12,007 bases of DNA from ZC4RG20 sp035760685 (lineage in GTDB: Bacteria; Pseudomonadota; Gammaproteobacteria; Steroidobacterales; Rariloculaceae): the NCBI GenBank assembly GCA_035760685.1, contig DASTSM010000246.1:1-12007 (forward strand), written 5' to 3'. A model generated the notes under the pieces. The model was given only the letters and a program-made list of their open reading frames with translations, was not told the origin of the DNA and made no database searches. A program made the position numbers and the translations under genes. Positions 1 through 6,401 of this stretch are shown here, piece after piece (positions within the stretch are counted from its first letter, which is position 1; every line of letters begins with the position of its first letter).

Positions 1-338
1 TCCATCGATTTGCCCTTCGCGAGCTCGTCGATGAGCTTGTCGAGATATCGGACCTTTCGCTCGAGCGGATCCGCGATGTCCTCGACGCGCACGCCGCACA
101 CGACGCCTTTGATGAGCGAGCCGGCCGGATTCAGGGCAGGCGCTTCTGCGAAAAAGGTTTCAAAGTCGCTTTCCTGATCGATCTGCTGCTGCAGCCCTGC
201 TTTGGTGTAGCCGGTCAGCCAGCAGATGATCTCGTCCACTTCGTCTCGTGTCCGATTCCTGCGCTCGGCCTTTTGAACGTACATCGGATAGACCTTGGAG
301 AACTTGATCGCCGAAATGGAAGGCCTGGCCATCTTCAT
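1..338 (-). CDS. DUF2200 domain-containing protein (3' end cut by window edge)
   Basis: Reading leftward from an ATG at 338 (an in-frame ATG lies at 332 and another at 359) gives a continuous protein of at least 112 residues with no stop before the edge. It contains the stretches KFSKVYPMYVQKAERRNRT, DEIICWLTGYT, FFAEAPALNPAGSLIKGVVC and RYLDKLIDELAKGK, which match my memory of the DUF2200 family, small (about 115-125 residue) cytoplasmic proteins of unknown function. The family length means only a few C-terminal residues are missing. A GGGG run six bases before 332 makes 332 or 338 more likely than 359. It is divergent from the reductase gene at 535. No catalytic motif can be named, and no function is claimed. 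Confidence 0.85.
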   Translation of the reverse strand, partial: MKMARPSISAIKFSKVYPMYVQKAERRNRTRDEVDEIICWLTGYTKAGLQQQIDQESDFETFFAEAPALNPAGSLIKGVVCGVRVEDIADPLERKVRYLDKLIDELAKGKSM

Positions 339-534
339 CCCCGGGTGGTCTGGATTCATGGGAGATGATCACCGCGGTGCCGGCCGCCGGCAACCGCCCC
401 GAAATTTTCGATACCCCATGTCGAGAACGACAAATCCCGTTCGTCGTATCTGCAAGGGGCGGCCAGGGTAGACGCAGAGGCGGCCCGCAAGATGCACGAG
501 AGCTGAGCAAGACACACGAAAGCAGAGAACGACC

Positions 535-1215
535 ATGAGAAAGATCATCGCCAATGCCCATGTCTCGCTCGACGGAGTCATGCAGGCTCCGGGCGGGCCG
601 CACGAGGATCCGAGCAATAAGTTCGCCTACGGCGGCTGGAGCGCGCCCTACGCGGACGAGAGGTCAGCCGAGCACCTTCTCGCGGCCATGGCCCAGCCGT
701 TCGACTTGCTGCTCGGCCGCAGGACCTACGAGATTTTCGCCGCCTACTGGCCCTACCACACCGACAATCCGATCGGTGAGCGATTCGATGCGGCGACGAA
801 ATATGTCGTGACTCGCACGCTCGATCGCCTGGAATGGCAGCATGCGGAGCGCCTCGACGGCGGCGTCGAGAAGGAAATCGTCCGCTTGAAGTCGGGCAAT
901 GGGCCGGACATCCATACCTGGGGCAGCTCGGAGCTGTTGCACACGCTCGCGGCGTCCGGGCTCATCGACGAATACCGGCTCTACATCTACCCGCTCGTGC
1001 TGGGCCGCGGCAAGCGCCTGTTCGAGCCTGGCGCGACCGCGCAGGCCCTGTCGCTCGTCGACTCGAAAACGTCGTCGACCGGCGTGTCGATGAACACCTA
1101 CCGGCCGGCCGGTCCGGTCAAGACCGGATCGTACGCCGACGAGACCCCGTCCGACGCGGAGCTCGCGCGGCGCAGGAAGCACGCCTCGGAAACCGGGGAC
1201 ACACGGTCCTCGTGA
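535..1215 (+). CDS. Dihydrofolate reductase family protein (RibD C-terminal-like)
   Basis: A 226-residue cytoplasmic protein with the RibD C-terminal/DHFR fold. The sequence shows the N-terminal strand and loop MRKIIANAHVSLDGVM, the nucleotide-binding-type LLLGRRTYEIFAAYWP at about residues 59-74, WGSSELLHTLAASGLIDEY around residues 124-142, and the C-terminal YPLVLGRGKRLFE. Family members are predicted NAD(P)H-dependent reductases whose substrates are mostly unknown; this is probably not the housekeeping folate enzyme. A roughly 30-residue polar tail (after MNTYRPAGPVK) extends past the fold. The start at 535 matches the family N terminus, but its ribosome-binding site is weak (GAGAAC-like). 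It begins a same-strand run with the VOC gene (35-bp gap) and a second reductase. Fold assignment is firm; the reaction is unknown. Confidence 0.9.
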   Translation: MRKIIANAHVSLDGVMQAPGGPHEDPSNKFAYGGWSAPYADERSAEHLLAAMAQPFDLLLGRRTYEIFAAYWPYHTDNPIGERFDAATKYVVTRTLDRLEWQHAERLDGGVEKEIVRLKSGNGPDIHTWGSSELLHTLAASGLIDEYRLYIYPLVLGRGKRLFEPGATAQALSLVDSKTSSTGVSMNTYRPAGPVKTGSYADETPSDAELARRRKHASETGDTRSS

Positions 1216-1250
1216 ACGCTCGACATTCAAAGAGGAGAAAGGAGAAACCC

Positions 1251-1736
1251 ATGAGCACTCCCACGAAGAACACCATCTGCCTCTGGTACGACGGCGACGC
1301 GGAGGAGGCGGCGAGGTTCTACGCCAGCGTCTTCCCGGATTCATCGGTCGGCGCCGTGCACCGCGCCCCCGGCGACTACCCCGACGGCAAGCAAGGCAAC
1401 GTATTGACCGTCGAGTTCACCGTGATGGGCGTCCCGTGCCTCGGGCTCAACGGCGGACCGATGTTCAAGCACACCGAGGCGTTTTCGTTTCAGGTGGCAA
1501 CGGTCGACCAGGAGGAAACGGATCGCTACTGGAACGCGATCATCGAAAACGGCGGCGAAGCGAGCGCTTGCGGCTGGTGCAAGGACAAGTGGGGACTTTC
1601 GTGGCAGATCACGCCGATCGCGCTGACGCAGGCGTTCACCGATCCCGACCGCGCCGCCGCGAAGCGCGCGTTCGAGGCGATGATGAAGATGAGCAAGATC
1701 GACATCGCGGCCATCGAAGCGGCGCGGCGCGGTTGA
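1251..1736 (+). CDS. VOC family protein, PhnB/3-demethylubiquinone-methyltransferase-like
   Basis: A 161-residue protein of the vicinal-oxygen-chelate superfamily, PhnB-like/3-dmu-9_3-mt subgroup. Diagnostic stretches are ICLWYDGDAEEAARFYASVFPDS near the N terminus, GVPCLGLNGGPMFKHTEAFSF in the middle, and CGWCKDKWGLSWQITP near residues 107-122, followed by an amphipathic C-terminal helix. Members are small dimeric proteins with a bleomycin-resistance/glyoxalase fold and mostly unknown substrates; the methyltransferase name is historical. The frame is open upstream to 834, but that extension lies inside the preceding reductase gene. The ATG at 1251 has a strong purine-rich site (AGAGGAGAAAGGAG, 1230-1244) six bases away and matches family N termini, so it was chosen. 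Its stop is 10 bp before the next start, suggesting cotranscription. Confidence 0.9.
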   Translation: MSTPTKNTICLWYDGDAEEAARFYASVFPDSSVGAVHRAPGDYPDGKQGNVLTVEFTVMGVPCLGLNGGPMFKHTEAFSFQVATVDQEETDRYWNAIIENGGEASACGWCKDKWGLSWQITPIALTQAFTDPDRAAAKRAFEAMMKMSKIDIAAIEAARRG

Positions 1737-1746
1737 GGGAAGGGCA

Positions 1747-2394
1747 ATGGCGAAGCTTCGCGTGAGCTGCTTCTCGATCTCGCTCGACGGTTACGGCGCA
1801 GGTCCCAATCAGAGCGTCGATAAGCCGCTCGGCGAAGGCGGCGAGTCGCTGCACGGATGGTTCGTCCCGACCCGCACGTTTCAGCGGATGCACGGCAAAG
1901 AGGACGGCACGACCGGCCCCGACGACGCATTCGCCGCGCGAATGCCGGTGAACGTCGGCGCCTGGATCATGGGCCGAAACATGTTCGGTCCCGTGCGCGG
2001 CCCGTGGCCCGACGAAAGCTGGAAGGGCTGGTGGGGCGACGATCCGCCCTACCACTGCCCGGTCTTCGTGCTGACCCACCACGAGCGCGCGCCCGTCACG
2101 ATGGAGGGCGGAACGACCTTTCACTTCGTGACCGGCGGCGTCGAAGCCGCGCTCGCGCGCGCGAGGGAGGCCGCGAACGGCAAGGACGTGCTGCTCGGCG
2201 GCGGCGTCTCGACGGTCCGTCAGTACTTGCGCGCCGGGCTCATCGACGAGATGCACTTCGCGATCTCGCCGATACTGCTCGGCTCTGGCGAGCACCTCTT
2301 CGCCGGCATCGATGCGCCGAGCCTCGGCTATCGGTGCACCGAGCACGTGCCGACGCAGAATGCCACGCATGTGGTGCTGACTAAACGAACTTGA
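1747..2394 (+). CDS. Second dihydrofolate reductase family protein (RibD C-terminal-like)
   Basis: A 215-residue protein of the same RibD C-terminal/DHFR-like fold as the gene at 535, but clearly divergent from it. It shows LRVSCFSISLDGYGAGPNQS at the N terminus, IMGRNMFGPVRGPWPDESW around residues 75-93, and LLGGGVSTVRQYLRAGLIDEMHFAISP toward the C terminus, followed by ILLGSGEHLF. The GGGVST loop is the usual nucleotide-phosphate-binding position in this family. It starts 10 bp after the VOC gene, with GAGGGAAGGG just upstream of the ATG, so it is probably cotranscribed with it. A hairpin follows directly after its stop. The substrate is unknown; a predicted NAD(P)H-dependent oxidoreductase is as far as the sequence goes. 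Confidence 0.9.
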   Translation: MAKLRVSCFSISLDGYGAGPNQSVDKPLGEGGESLHGWFVPTRTFQRMHGKEDGTTGPDDAFAARMPVNVGAWIMGRNMFGPVRGPWPDESWKGWWGDDPPYHCPVFVLTHHERAPVTMEGGTTFHFVTGGVEAALARAREAANGKDVLLGGGVSTVRQYLRAGLIDEMHFAISPILLGSGEHLFAGIDAPSLGYRCTEHVPTQNATHVVLTKRT

Positions 2395-2395
2395 A

Positions 2396-2432
2396 CGAAC
2401 GCTCGGCCCGCCACTGAGTCCTCGAGCGTTCG
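2396..2432 (+). terminator. Hairpin after the reductase/VOC/reductase run, possible terminator
   Basis: CGAACGCTCG at 2396-2405 and CGAGCGTTCG at 2423-2432 form a perfect 10-bp inverted repeat around a 17-nt loop, starting one base after the stop codon. There is no U-tract, so it may be a weak or Rho-assisted terminator or a 3'-end stabilising hairpin rather than a classical intrinsic terminator. Confidence 0.5.
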
Positions 2433-2557
2433 CAAGTCGAACCTTGCGGCCGAGGCGCACGAGGAATAGCCTTCGCCGTGCCGAATCGGCGGCTCGTCGA
2501 TTCCGTCGAACCGTTTCGGAGAGTCGGCATTTGTTTCGGCCCGAGAAGGAACCAAGG

Positions 2558-3484
2558 ATGATAAGAACACTCGCCGTCGCGACGATGGCCGTAGGCTGCC
2601 TGGCTGGTTGGAACACGTCTCGTGCTCAGGCGCCGCAACCCGATCCGCAAAGCTCCGAGTATCAGGCCACGGGCGAGCAGGCGAGAACGTACTCGTTTCC
2701 CGGCACGGGCGAAGCGATTCCCTATCACCTTTACGTGCCGAAGGGTTGGAAGCCGGGGATGCATCTGCCGCTCGTGGTCGTGACCCATGGAGCGTTTCAG
2801 CCGGCGGCGGCTCCCTTCGAGCGGCCGAAGACCGCGCCCACGCTCGCGGCGGCCGCTGAGAAGCACGGCTACATCGTGGCGGCCGTGACCGGGTACCACG
2901 CCAACGCCACCGGTGTCGGCGGATGGAACGTGCCCTACGAGATGATCAGAGCGCCGCGGCCTCCGCGGCCGGCCGGTGCCGAGGGCGCCGGGCCGAGGGC
3001 CTCGCAGCGGCCGCAACGAGCGCCCGCCGCTCCTGAGGACCTCGAACGCGCCGAGATGGACGTCCTCTACGTCACGGATCTCGTGGCCAAGGAATACGAC
3101 GTCGATCCGCAGCGTATCTACCTCATGGGCAATTCCTCGGGCGGGGGCGCCGTGTGGACCTACGGCGCGCGTTACCCGGAGCGATGGGCCGCCATCTCCC
3201 CGAGCGCGGCGCCTCTCGAAGATTCGAGCTTCCCCTACGAGCAGCTCGAGAACGTTCCGGTGCTGGTCGTCCACGGCGACGCGGATACCGTGATGTCCTT
3301 CGAAGGCAGCAAGGCGATGGTGGATCACGCGACGATGCACGGCGTGGATGCCACGTGGCTGCCCGTTCCCGGAGGCACGCATACGGACGCTTGGGCGGAG
3401 CCCGCGGTTCTCGATCGAATCTTCGAGTTCTTCGACGCGCACCCGAAGAGCGAAGCGGCGGCGCACCCTTCGTCGGGCGATTGA
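2558..3484 (+). CDS. Secreted alpha/beta-hydrolase, PHB depolymerase/prolyl-oligopeptidase-type esterase
   Basis: A 308-residue protein with an N-terminal signal peptide (MIRTLAVATMAVGCLAGW, likely cleaved near the ASRAQA-like region at residues 20-24), so it acts in the periplasm or outside. The alpha/beta-hydrolase core shows IPYHLYVPKGW at residues 54-64, LPLVVVTHG (oxyanion side) near 70-78, the nucleophile elbow GNSSG at 191-195 with Ser193, the acid HGDAD with Asp243, and GGTH with His275. The catalytic triad is therefore complete. This pattern fits the esterase-PHB/dienelactone-type family; the natural ester or peptide substrate cannot be deduced. A Pro/Arg/Ala-rich insertion at residues about 131-160 interrupts the core. 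The frame is open upstream, but ATG 2558 has AAGGA seven bases away and begins the signal peptide. It lies 163 bp after the previous gene and may have its own promoter. Confidence 0.85.
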   Translation: MIRTLAVATMAVGCLAGWNTSRAQAPQPDPQSSEYQATGEQARTYSFPGTGEAIPYHLYVPKGWKPGMHLPLVVVTHGAFQPAAAPFERPKTAPTLAAAAEKHGYIVAAVTGYHANATGVGGWNVPYEMIRAPRPPRPAGAEGAGPRASQRPQRAPAAPEDLERAEMDVLYVTDLVAKEYDVDPQRIYLMGNSSGGGAVWTYGARYPERWAAISPSAAPLEDSSFPYEQLENVPVLVVHGDADTVMSFEGSKAMVDHATMHGVDATWLPVPGGTHTDAWAEPAVLDRIFEFFDAHPKSEAAAHPSSGD

Positions 3485-3501
3485 ATCGAAGAACGGACCC
3501 C

Positions 3502-3529
3502 GCGCGCGGCATCGCACGGTGCCGCGCGC
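3502..3529. terminator. GC-rich hairpin between convergent genes, probable bidirectional terminator
   Basis: GCGCGCGGCA at 3502-3511 and TGCCGCGCGC at 3520-3529 are perfectly complementary with an 8-nt loop. It lies in the 51-bp gap between the esterase and the anti-sigma factor stop codons, which point at each other. There is no T-run on either strand, so termination efficiency is uncertain. Confidence 0.55.
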
Positions 3530-3535
3530 AGCGCG

Positions 3536-4303
3536 CTACCGCCCCGCGGCCGCCCAACCCGAGTCGATTTGCTGCCGCTCTTCGTCGGTCGTCAGGGGAT
3601 CGCCCGCGCCGAGCGCCGTGATCGCGCCGAGCATCGCCGGCGACAGCGCCGAGGAAGCCTGGCGGAAATTACCGGGTGCGGCAGGTTGTCCCGCCGCGCC
3701 CTCGAGCAGCTCGACGGTCCAGCGGCCCTCGCGGCGGCAGGCGAGCCCGTTCGTCCCTGCCTCGAGCGAAAAGGTACGGCAGTACTCGCCGTCGGCCGCG
3801 CGAAAGCTCAATTCGATTCGCGCCGCGGCGCCCTCGGGCGCCGCCCCCGCGAGCTGAGTCGACAGCGCCGCGTCGAGATCGCCGGCCGCGACGAGGCGGC
3901 CGCCCTGCGTTTCGAGCGGCAGTCCGCTCGAGCCGCGAAAGAGCAGCGAGCCGACGAGCACGCCGACCGCGAGCGTGGCCGCGACGGCGCCCCACTCGCG
4001 CCGCGACCACCGAGGTCGTGTTGCGGCGGCGCGTTCCTTGCGGGCCGTTCCGATCGGCGCGACGACGGAGCTCGGTCCCGGGCCGGCCAGTGCGTCGCGC
4101 AGCCGCTGCGGAATCGGCTCGTCGAGCACGGGATCGAACTCGGCTTTGAGCGACGCCCTCAGCTCGCGCTGTCGCTCGATGCGCGCGGCCAATCCTGCGT
4201 CGCTCGAGCTGTCCGCTTCGAGCCGCACCGCCGCGTCTGCATCGAGCACGCCGTCGACGTAGGCATGGATTGCCGCATCGTCCCAGGAAGATGGCGTGCT
4301 CAT
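3536..4303 (-). CDS. Membrane anti-sigma factor partner of the adjacent ECF sigma factor
   Basis: A 255-residue single-pass membrane protein. The N-terminal cytoplasmic region (about 1-100) starts with the anti-sigma-like helix IHAYVDGVLDADAAVRLEA and has a helical, charged segment (ARIERQRELRASLKAEF). One transmembrane segment follows at about 104-122 (WGAVAATLAVGVLVGSLLF), then a roughly 130-residue periplasmic domain ending in DEERQQIDSGWAAAGR. No HxxxCxxC zinc motif is visible, so it would be a non-ZAS type. Family logic says the N-terminal part holds the sigma factor and an envelope signal frees it. Its ATG overlaps the sigma gene's TGA by four bases (ATGA), indicating translational coupling. 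Identification rests on position, topology and the N-terminal pattern, not on a named domain. Confidence 0.8.
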   Translation of the reverse strand: MSTPSSWDDAAIHAYVDGVLDADAAVRLEADSSSDAGLAARIERQRELRASLKAEFDPVLDEPIPQRLRDALAGPGPSSVVAPIGTARKERAAATRPRWSRREWGAVAATLAVGVLVGSLLFRGSSGLPLETQGGRLVAAGDLDAALSTQLAGAAPEGAAARIELSFRAADGEYCRTFSLEAGTNGLACRREGRWTVELLEGAAGQPAAPGNFRQASSALSPAMLGAITALGAGDPLTTDEERQQIDSGWAAAGR

Positions 4304-4833
4304 GAGGACACCTCCGTTTCGCCGAGCAGCGCGGCGAGCGCCTCGCGGCCTCGGGAGAGGCGGCTCGTCACCGTCCCGATCGGCACTTCCATGAGGTCGG
4401 CCGCTTCCTTGTAAGACAGGCCCTCGACGAGCACGAGCGACACGGCCAGGCGCTGCTCCTCGGGCAGGCGCTCCATCGCCGCGGCAATCGAGAGTCGGTC
4501 CTCCGCCGCCACGTGCGAGTCGTCGGCGACGTCGTCGATGCCGTTGTCGCCCGCGACCACTGCGCGCTCACGCTTGCGCGAACGGAGACCGTCGAGCCAG
4601 GCGTTCTTCACGATCCCGAACATCCAGCTCCTCACCGCGGCCTCGATCTGCTCCGCCGTCGCGCCCGCGGCCGGCGCGCGCCATTGCGCGGCGCGCAGCA
4701 GCGCCCGCTCTATCGCGATCTGCGCGAGATCATCCGCATCCTGCACATGATTCGTCAGCGTGCGCGCAAACCGGCGCAGGCGCGGCAACACGGCCGGCAA
4801 CGTCTGCCGAAGCACTCCGACGCTGTCGGTCAT
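4300..4833 (-). CDS. ECF-type RNA polymerase sigma factor
   Basis: A 177-residue extracytoplasmic-function sigma factor that directs RNA polymerase to a dedicated promoter set. Region 2 covers about residues 12-90: PRLRRFARTLTNHVQDADDLAQIAIERAL with the DADDLAQ signature, then VRSWMFGIVKNAWLDGLRSRKRE. Region 4 covers about 118-170: MERLPEEQRLAVSLVLVEGLSYKEAADLM followed by the helix-turn-helix VPIGTVTSRLSRGREAL. Length is normal for the family, and regions 1 and 3 are absent as expected. The linker between the domains is Asp-rich (GDNGIDDVADDS). The gene is followed by its overlapping anti-sigma factor and is divergent from the S8 peptidase 116 bp away. A candidate self-recognised promoter lies upstream at 4849-4872. 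The inducing signal is not visible. Confidence 0.95.
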   Translation of the reverse strand: MTDSVGVLRQTLPAVLPRLRRFARTLTNHVQDADDLAQIAIERALLRAAQWRAPAAGATAEQIEAAVRSWMFGIVKNAWLDGLRSRKRERAVVAGDNGIDDVADDSHVAAEDRLSIAAAMERLPEEQRLAVSLVLVEGLSYKEAADLMEVPIGTVTSRLSRGREALAALLGETEVSS

Positions 4834-4848
4834 CGATCGCTCACTCAG

Positions 4849-4872
4849 GACCCATACACGGTATTACGTTCA
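4849..4872 (-). promoter_or_regulatory. Candidate ECF-type promoter for the sigma/anti-sigma operon
   Basis: On the minus strand, TGAAC (4872-4868) is followed after 16 bases by GTC (4851-4849), matching the common ECF pattern GAAC-N16/17-GTC. The predicted start site would leave only about nine bases of leader before the sigma ATG at 4833, so the leader would be very short. ECF factors often activate their own operons; that this sigma does so is inference. Confidence 0.4.
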
Positions 4873-4899
4873 CGGGCGGCATTATCATCCATCGCACAA

Positions 4900-4915
4900 C
4901 ACAAAAAAATTTGTG
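4900..4915. repeat. AT-rich palindrome in the sigma/peptidase divergent region
   Basis: CACAAA at 4900-4905 and TTTGTG at 4910-4915 are a perfect 6-bp inverted repeat around AAAA. It is a conspicuous AT island in GC-rich DNA, 35-50 bp before the peptidase start and about 70 bp upstream of the sigma gene. It could be an operator or an upstream promoter element; no regulator is identified. Confidence 0.4.
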
Positions 4916-4949
4916 GGCAGCTCGCGCCGGGAACGCTAACGTTTGCGCC

Positions 4950-6299
4950 ATGAGAGCGTTGCTGCGCAGCCTGTTGCTGGTTGGTTGCCTGTGCGCGGCC
5001 GTGCCGTCGCCGGCGCAGATCGGCCTGCCGCGGCTGCCGACCGGCGATCTGCCGCTGCCGCTGCCGCCGCTGCCGACGGCGGATCTGCCCGTGCCGCAGC
5101 CCTCGCAGGTCGTGCGCGAGGCGAACGAGGAAGTGCAGCCGGTGCTGTCCTCGGTCCGTGCGCGTGCACGAGAGCTGCTGGCGCGATATCCGGGGCAGGT
5201 GGAGCGCGATCCGCGCGGCGCGCCGATCGTCAGGGCCGTGATCCTCGCGCTGTCGCCGGACCCGCAGGCGTTGCAGCAGGCGCAGGCGCGCGGCTTCGTG
5301 ATCCAGAGCGATCAGACGTTGCAGCCGCTCGGCGATCGCATCGTCACGCTGCTCGTGCCGCCGGGCGTCACGACGCGGCGTGCGCTGCGCGACTTGCGAG
5401 CGGCCGATCCTTCCGGCAGCTACGACTTCGATCATCTATTCGTCACGATGCAGGCGGTGGCCGCAGTGCCGGCGCGGGCCGCCGGCGCTCCGGCGAGTGC
5501 GGCCTCCCTGCCCCCCGCCGTCGAGATTCGCGTCGGGCTCATCGATGGCGGCGTGGATGCCGACCACCCCGTGTTCGCGACGCGGCGCCCGCAGCTTTCC
5601 GGCTGCGACGGCCGCCCGGCCGCGAGCGAGCACGGCACCGCCGTGGCTTCGCTGTTCGTCGGCCGCGCGTCGGAATTCCGGGGCGCGGCGCCCGGCGCGG
5701 AGCTCATGGCCGTGGACGTCTACTGCGGCGGCGCAGAGCCGGGCGGCCGCGTCCGCGACATCGTCGTCGGCCTCGCGGCGCTCATGGCGGCGAACGTGCG
5801 CGTGATCAACATGAGCGTCGTCGGTCCCGACAACGCCGTGCTGGCCGCCGTGATTCGCAAGCTCATCGCGCGGTCGATCGTGATCGTCGCGGCGTCCGGC
5901 AACGACGGTCCGCACGCGGGACCGCTCTATCCGGCCGCCTATCCGGGCGTCGTGGCCGTTACGGCCGTGGACGCGCACGCGAAGGTGCTCATGGAAGCGA
6001 GCGGCGGCGACTACGTGCGTTTCGCCGCGCCCGGCGCCGACATGCTGGCGGCGAGCGTGGGCGGCAAGTACGCCGCCGTTCGCGGCACGTCGTACGCCTC
6101 GCCGCTCGTTGCGGGGCTCATCGCCCGACTGCTCGCCCGCGACGACTCCGCCGGCGTCGAGCAAGTCGTGCAGCAGCTCGCGGCGACCGCGGAAAACAGC
6201 GTCGATAGGAAGCGCGGCCGCCGTCATGATTACAGTCTCGTCGGGATGGAGCTGCGGACCGATCCGGCGCAGTTCGACGGCCGCGTGGCGCCGGATTAA
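4950..6299 (+). CDS. Secreted S8 family (subtilisin-like) serine peptidase
   Basis: A 449-residue subtilase with a full active site: Asp199 in VGLIDGGVD, His228 in SEHGTAVASLF, oxyanion Asn318 in AASGNDG, and Ser381 in RGTSYASPLVAGLIARLL. A signal peptide occupies residues 1-22 (cleavage near PAQ). A Pro/Leu-rich linker (about 24-50, alternating LPLP/LP) precedes a prodomain-like region at about 55-165 (ELLARYPGQVERDPRGAPIVR ... YDFDHLF), which in related peptidases is removed on maturation. The enzyme therefore acts in the periplasm or outside, with no C-terminal anchor or transporter domain. A TTG at 4911 is in frame, but the ATG at 4950 begins the signal peptide directly and is preferred; its ribosome-binding site is weak. 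It is divergent from the ECF pair and followed by a secreted glycine-rich protein. Whether it is regulated by, or acts on, that pair is inference. Confidence 0.9.
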   Translation: MRALLRSLLLVGCLCAAVPSPAQIGLPRLPTGDLPLPLPPLPTADLPVPQPSQVVREANEEVQPVLSSVRARARELLARYPGQVERDPRGAPIVRAVILALSPDPQALQQAQARGFVIQSDQTLQPLGDRIVTLLVPPGVTTRRALRDLRAADPSGSYDFDHLFVTMQAVAAVPARAAGAPASAASLPPAVEIRVGLIDGGVDADHPVFATRRPQLSGCDGRPAASEHGTAVASLFVGRASEFRGAAPGAELMAVDVYCGGAEPGGRVRDIVVGLAALMAANVRVINMSVVGPDNAVLAAVIRKLIARSIVIVAASGNDGPHAGPLYPAAYPGVVAVTAVDAHAKVLMEASGGDYVRFAAPGADMLAASVGGKYAAVRGTSYASPLVAGLIARLLARDDSAGVEQVVQQLAATAENSVDRKRGRRHDYSLVGMELRTDPAQFDGRVAPD

Positions 6300-6358
6300 G
6301 TCAAGCGGAGACTTTTTTCGCCGAGGCGGGATGGATTTCGACGCCGGCGGCGTAGTGG

Positions 6359-6393
6359 TCCGTGAGGGACGATCATTTTCAACCACTCACGGA
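6359..6393 (+). promoter_or_regulatory. Inverted repeat whose 3' arm covers the Shine-Dalgarno of the glycine-rich gene
   Basis: TCCGTGAG (6359-6366) and CTCACGGA (6386-6393) form a perfect 8-bp stem around a 19-nt AT-richer loop. The GGAG ribosome-binding site at 6391-6394, seven bases before the ATG, is partly inside the 3' arm. If the stem is transcribed it could restrain translation; if the start site lies downstream, it could instead be a protein-binding site. Confidence 0.4.
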
Positions 6394-6401
6394 GAGCCAA
6401 C

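Noticed and set aside
2381..3517. Open frame of 378 codons opposite the esterase
   Set aside because: The plus-strand frame has a signal peptide and a complete Ser-Asp-His triad. The antisense product is Arg/Gly-rich with no recognisable motif.
6312..6317. T-run just after the S8 peptidase stop as an intrinsic terminator
   Set aside because: No stem of more than three base pairs precedes the T-run, so it does not form a convincing terminator.
5436..6386. Open frame of 316 codons opposite the S8 peptidase
   Set aside because: It is antisense to the catalytic domain, with His/Arg/Ala-rich composition and no ribosome-binding site or motif.
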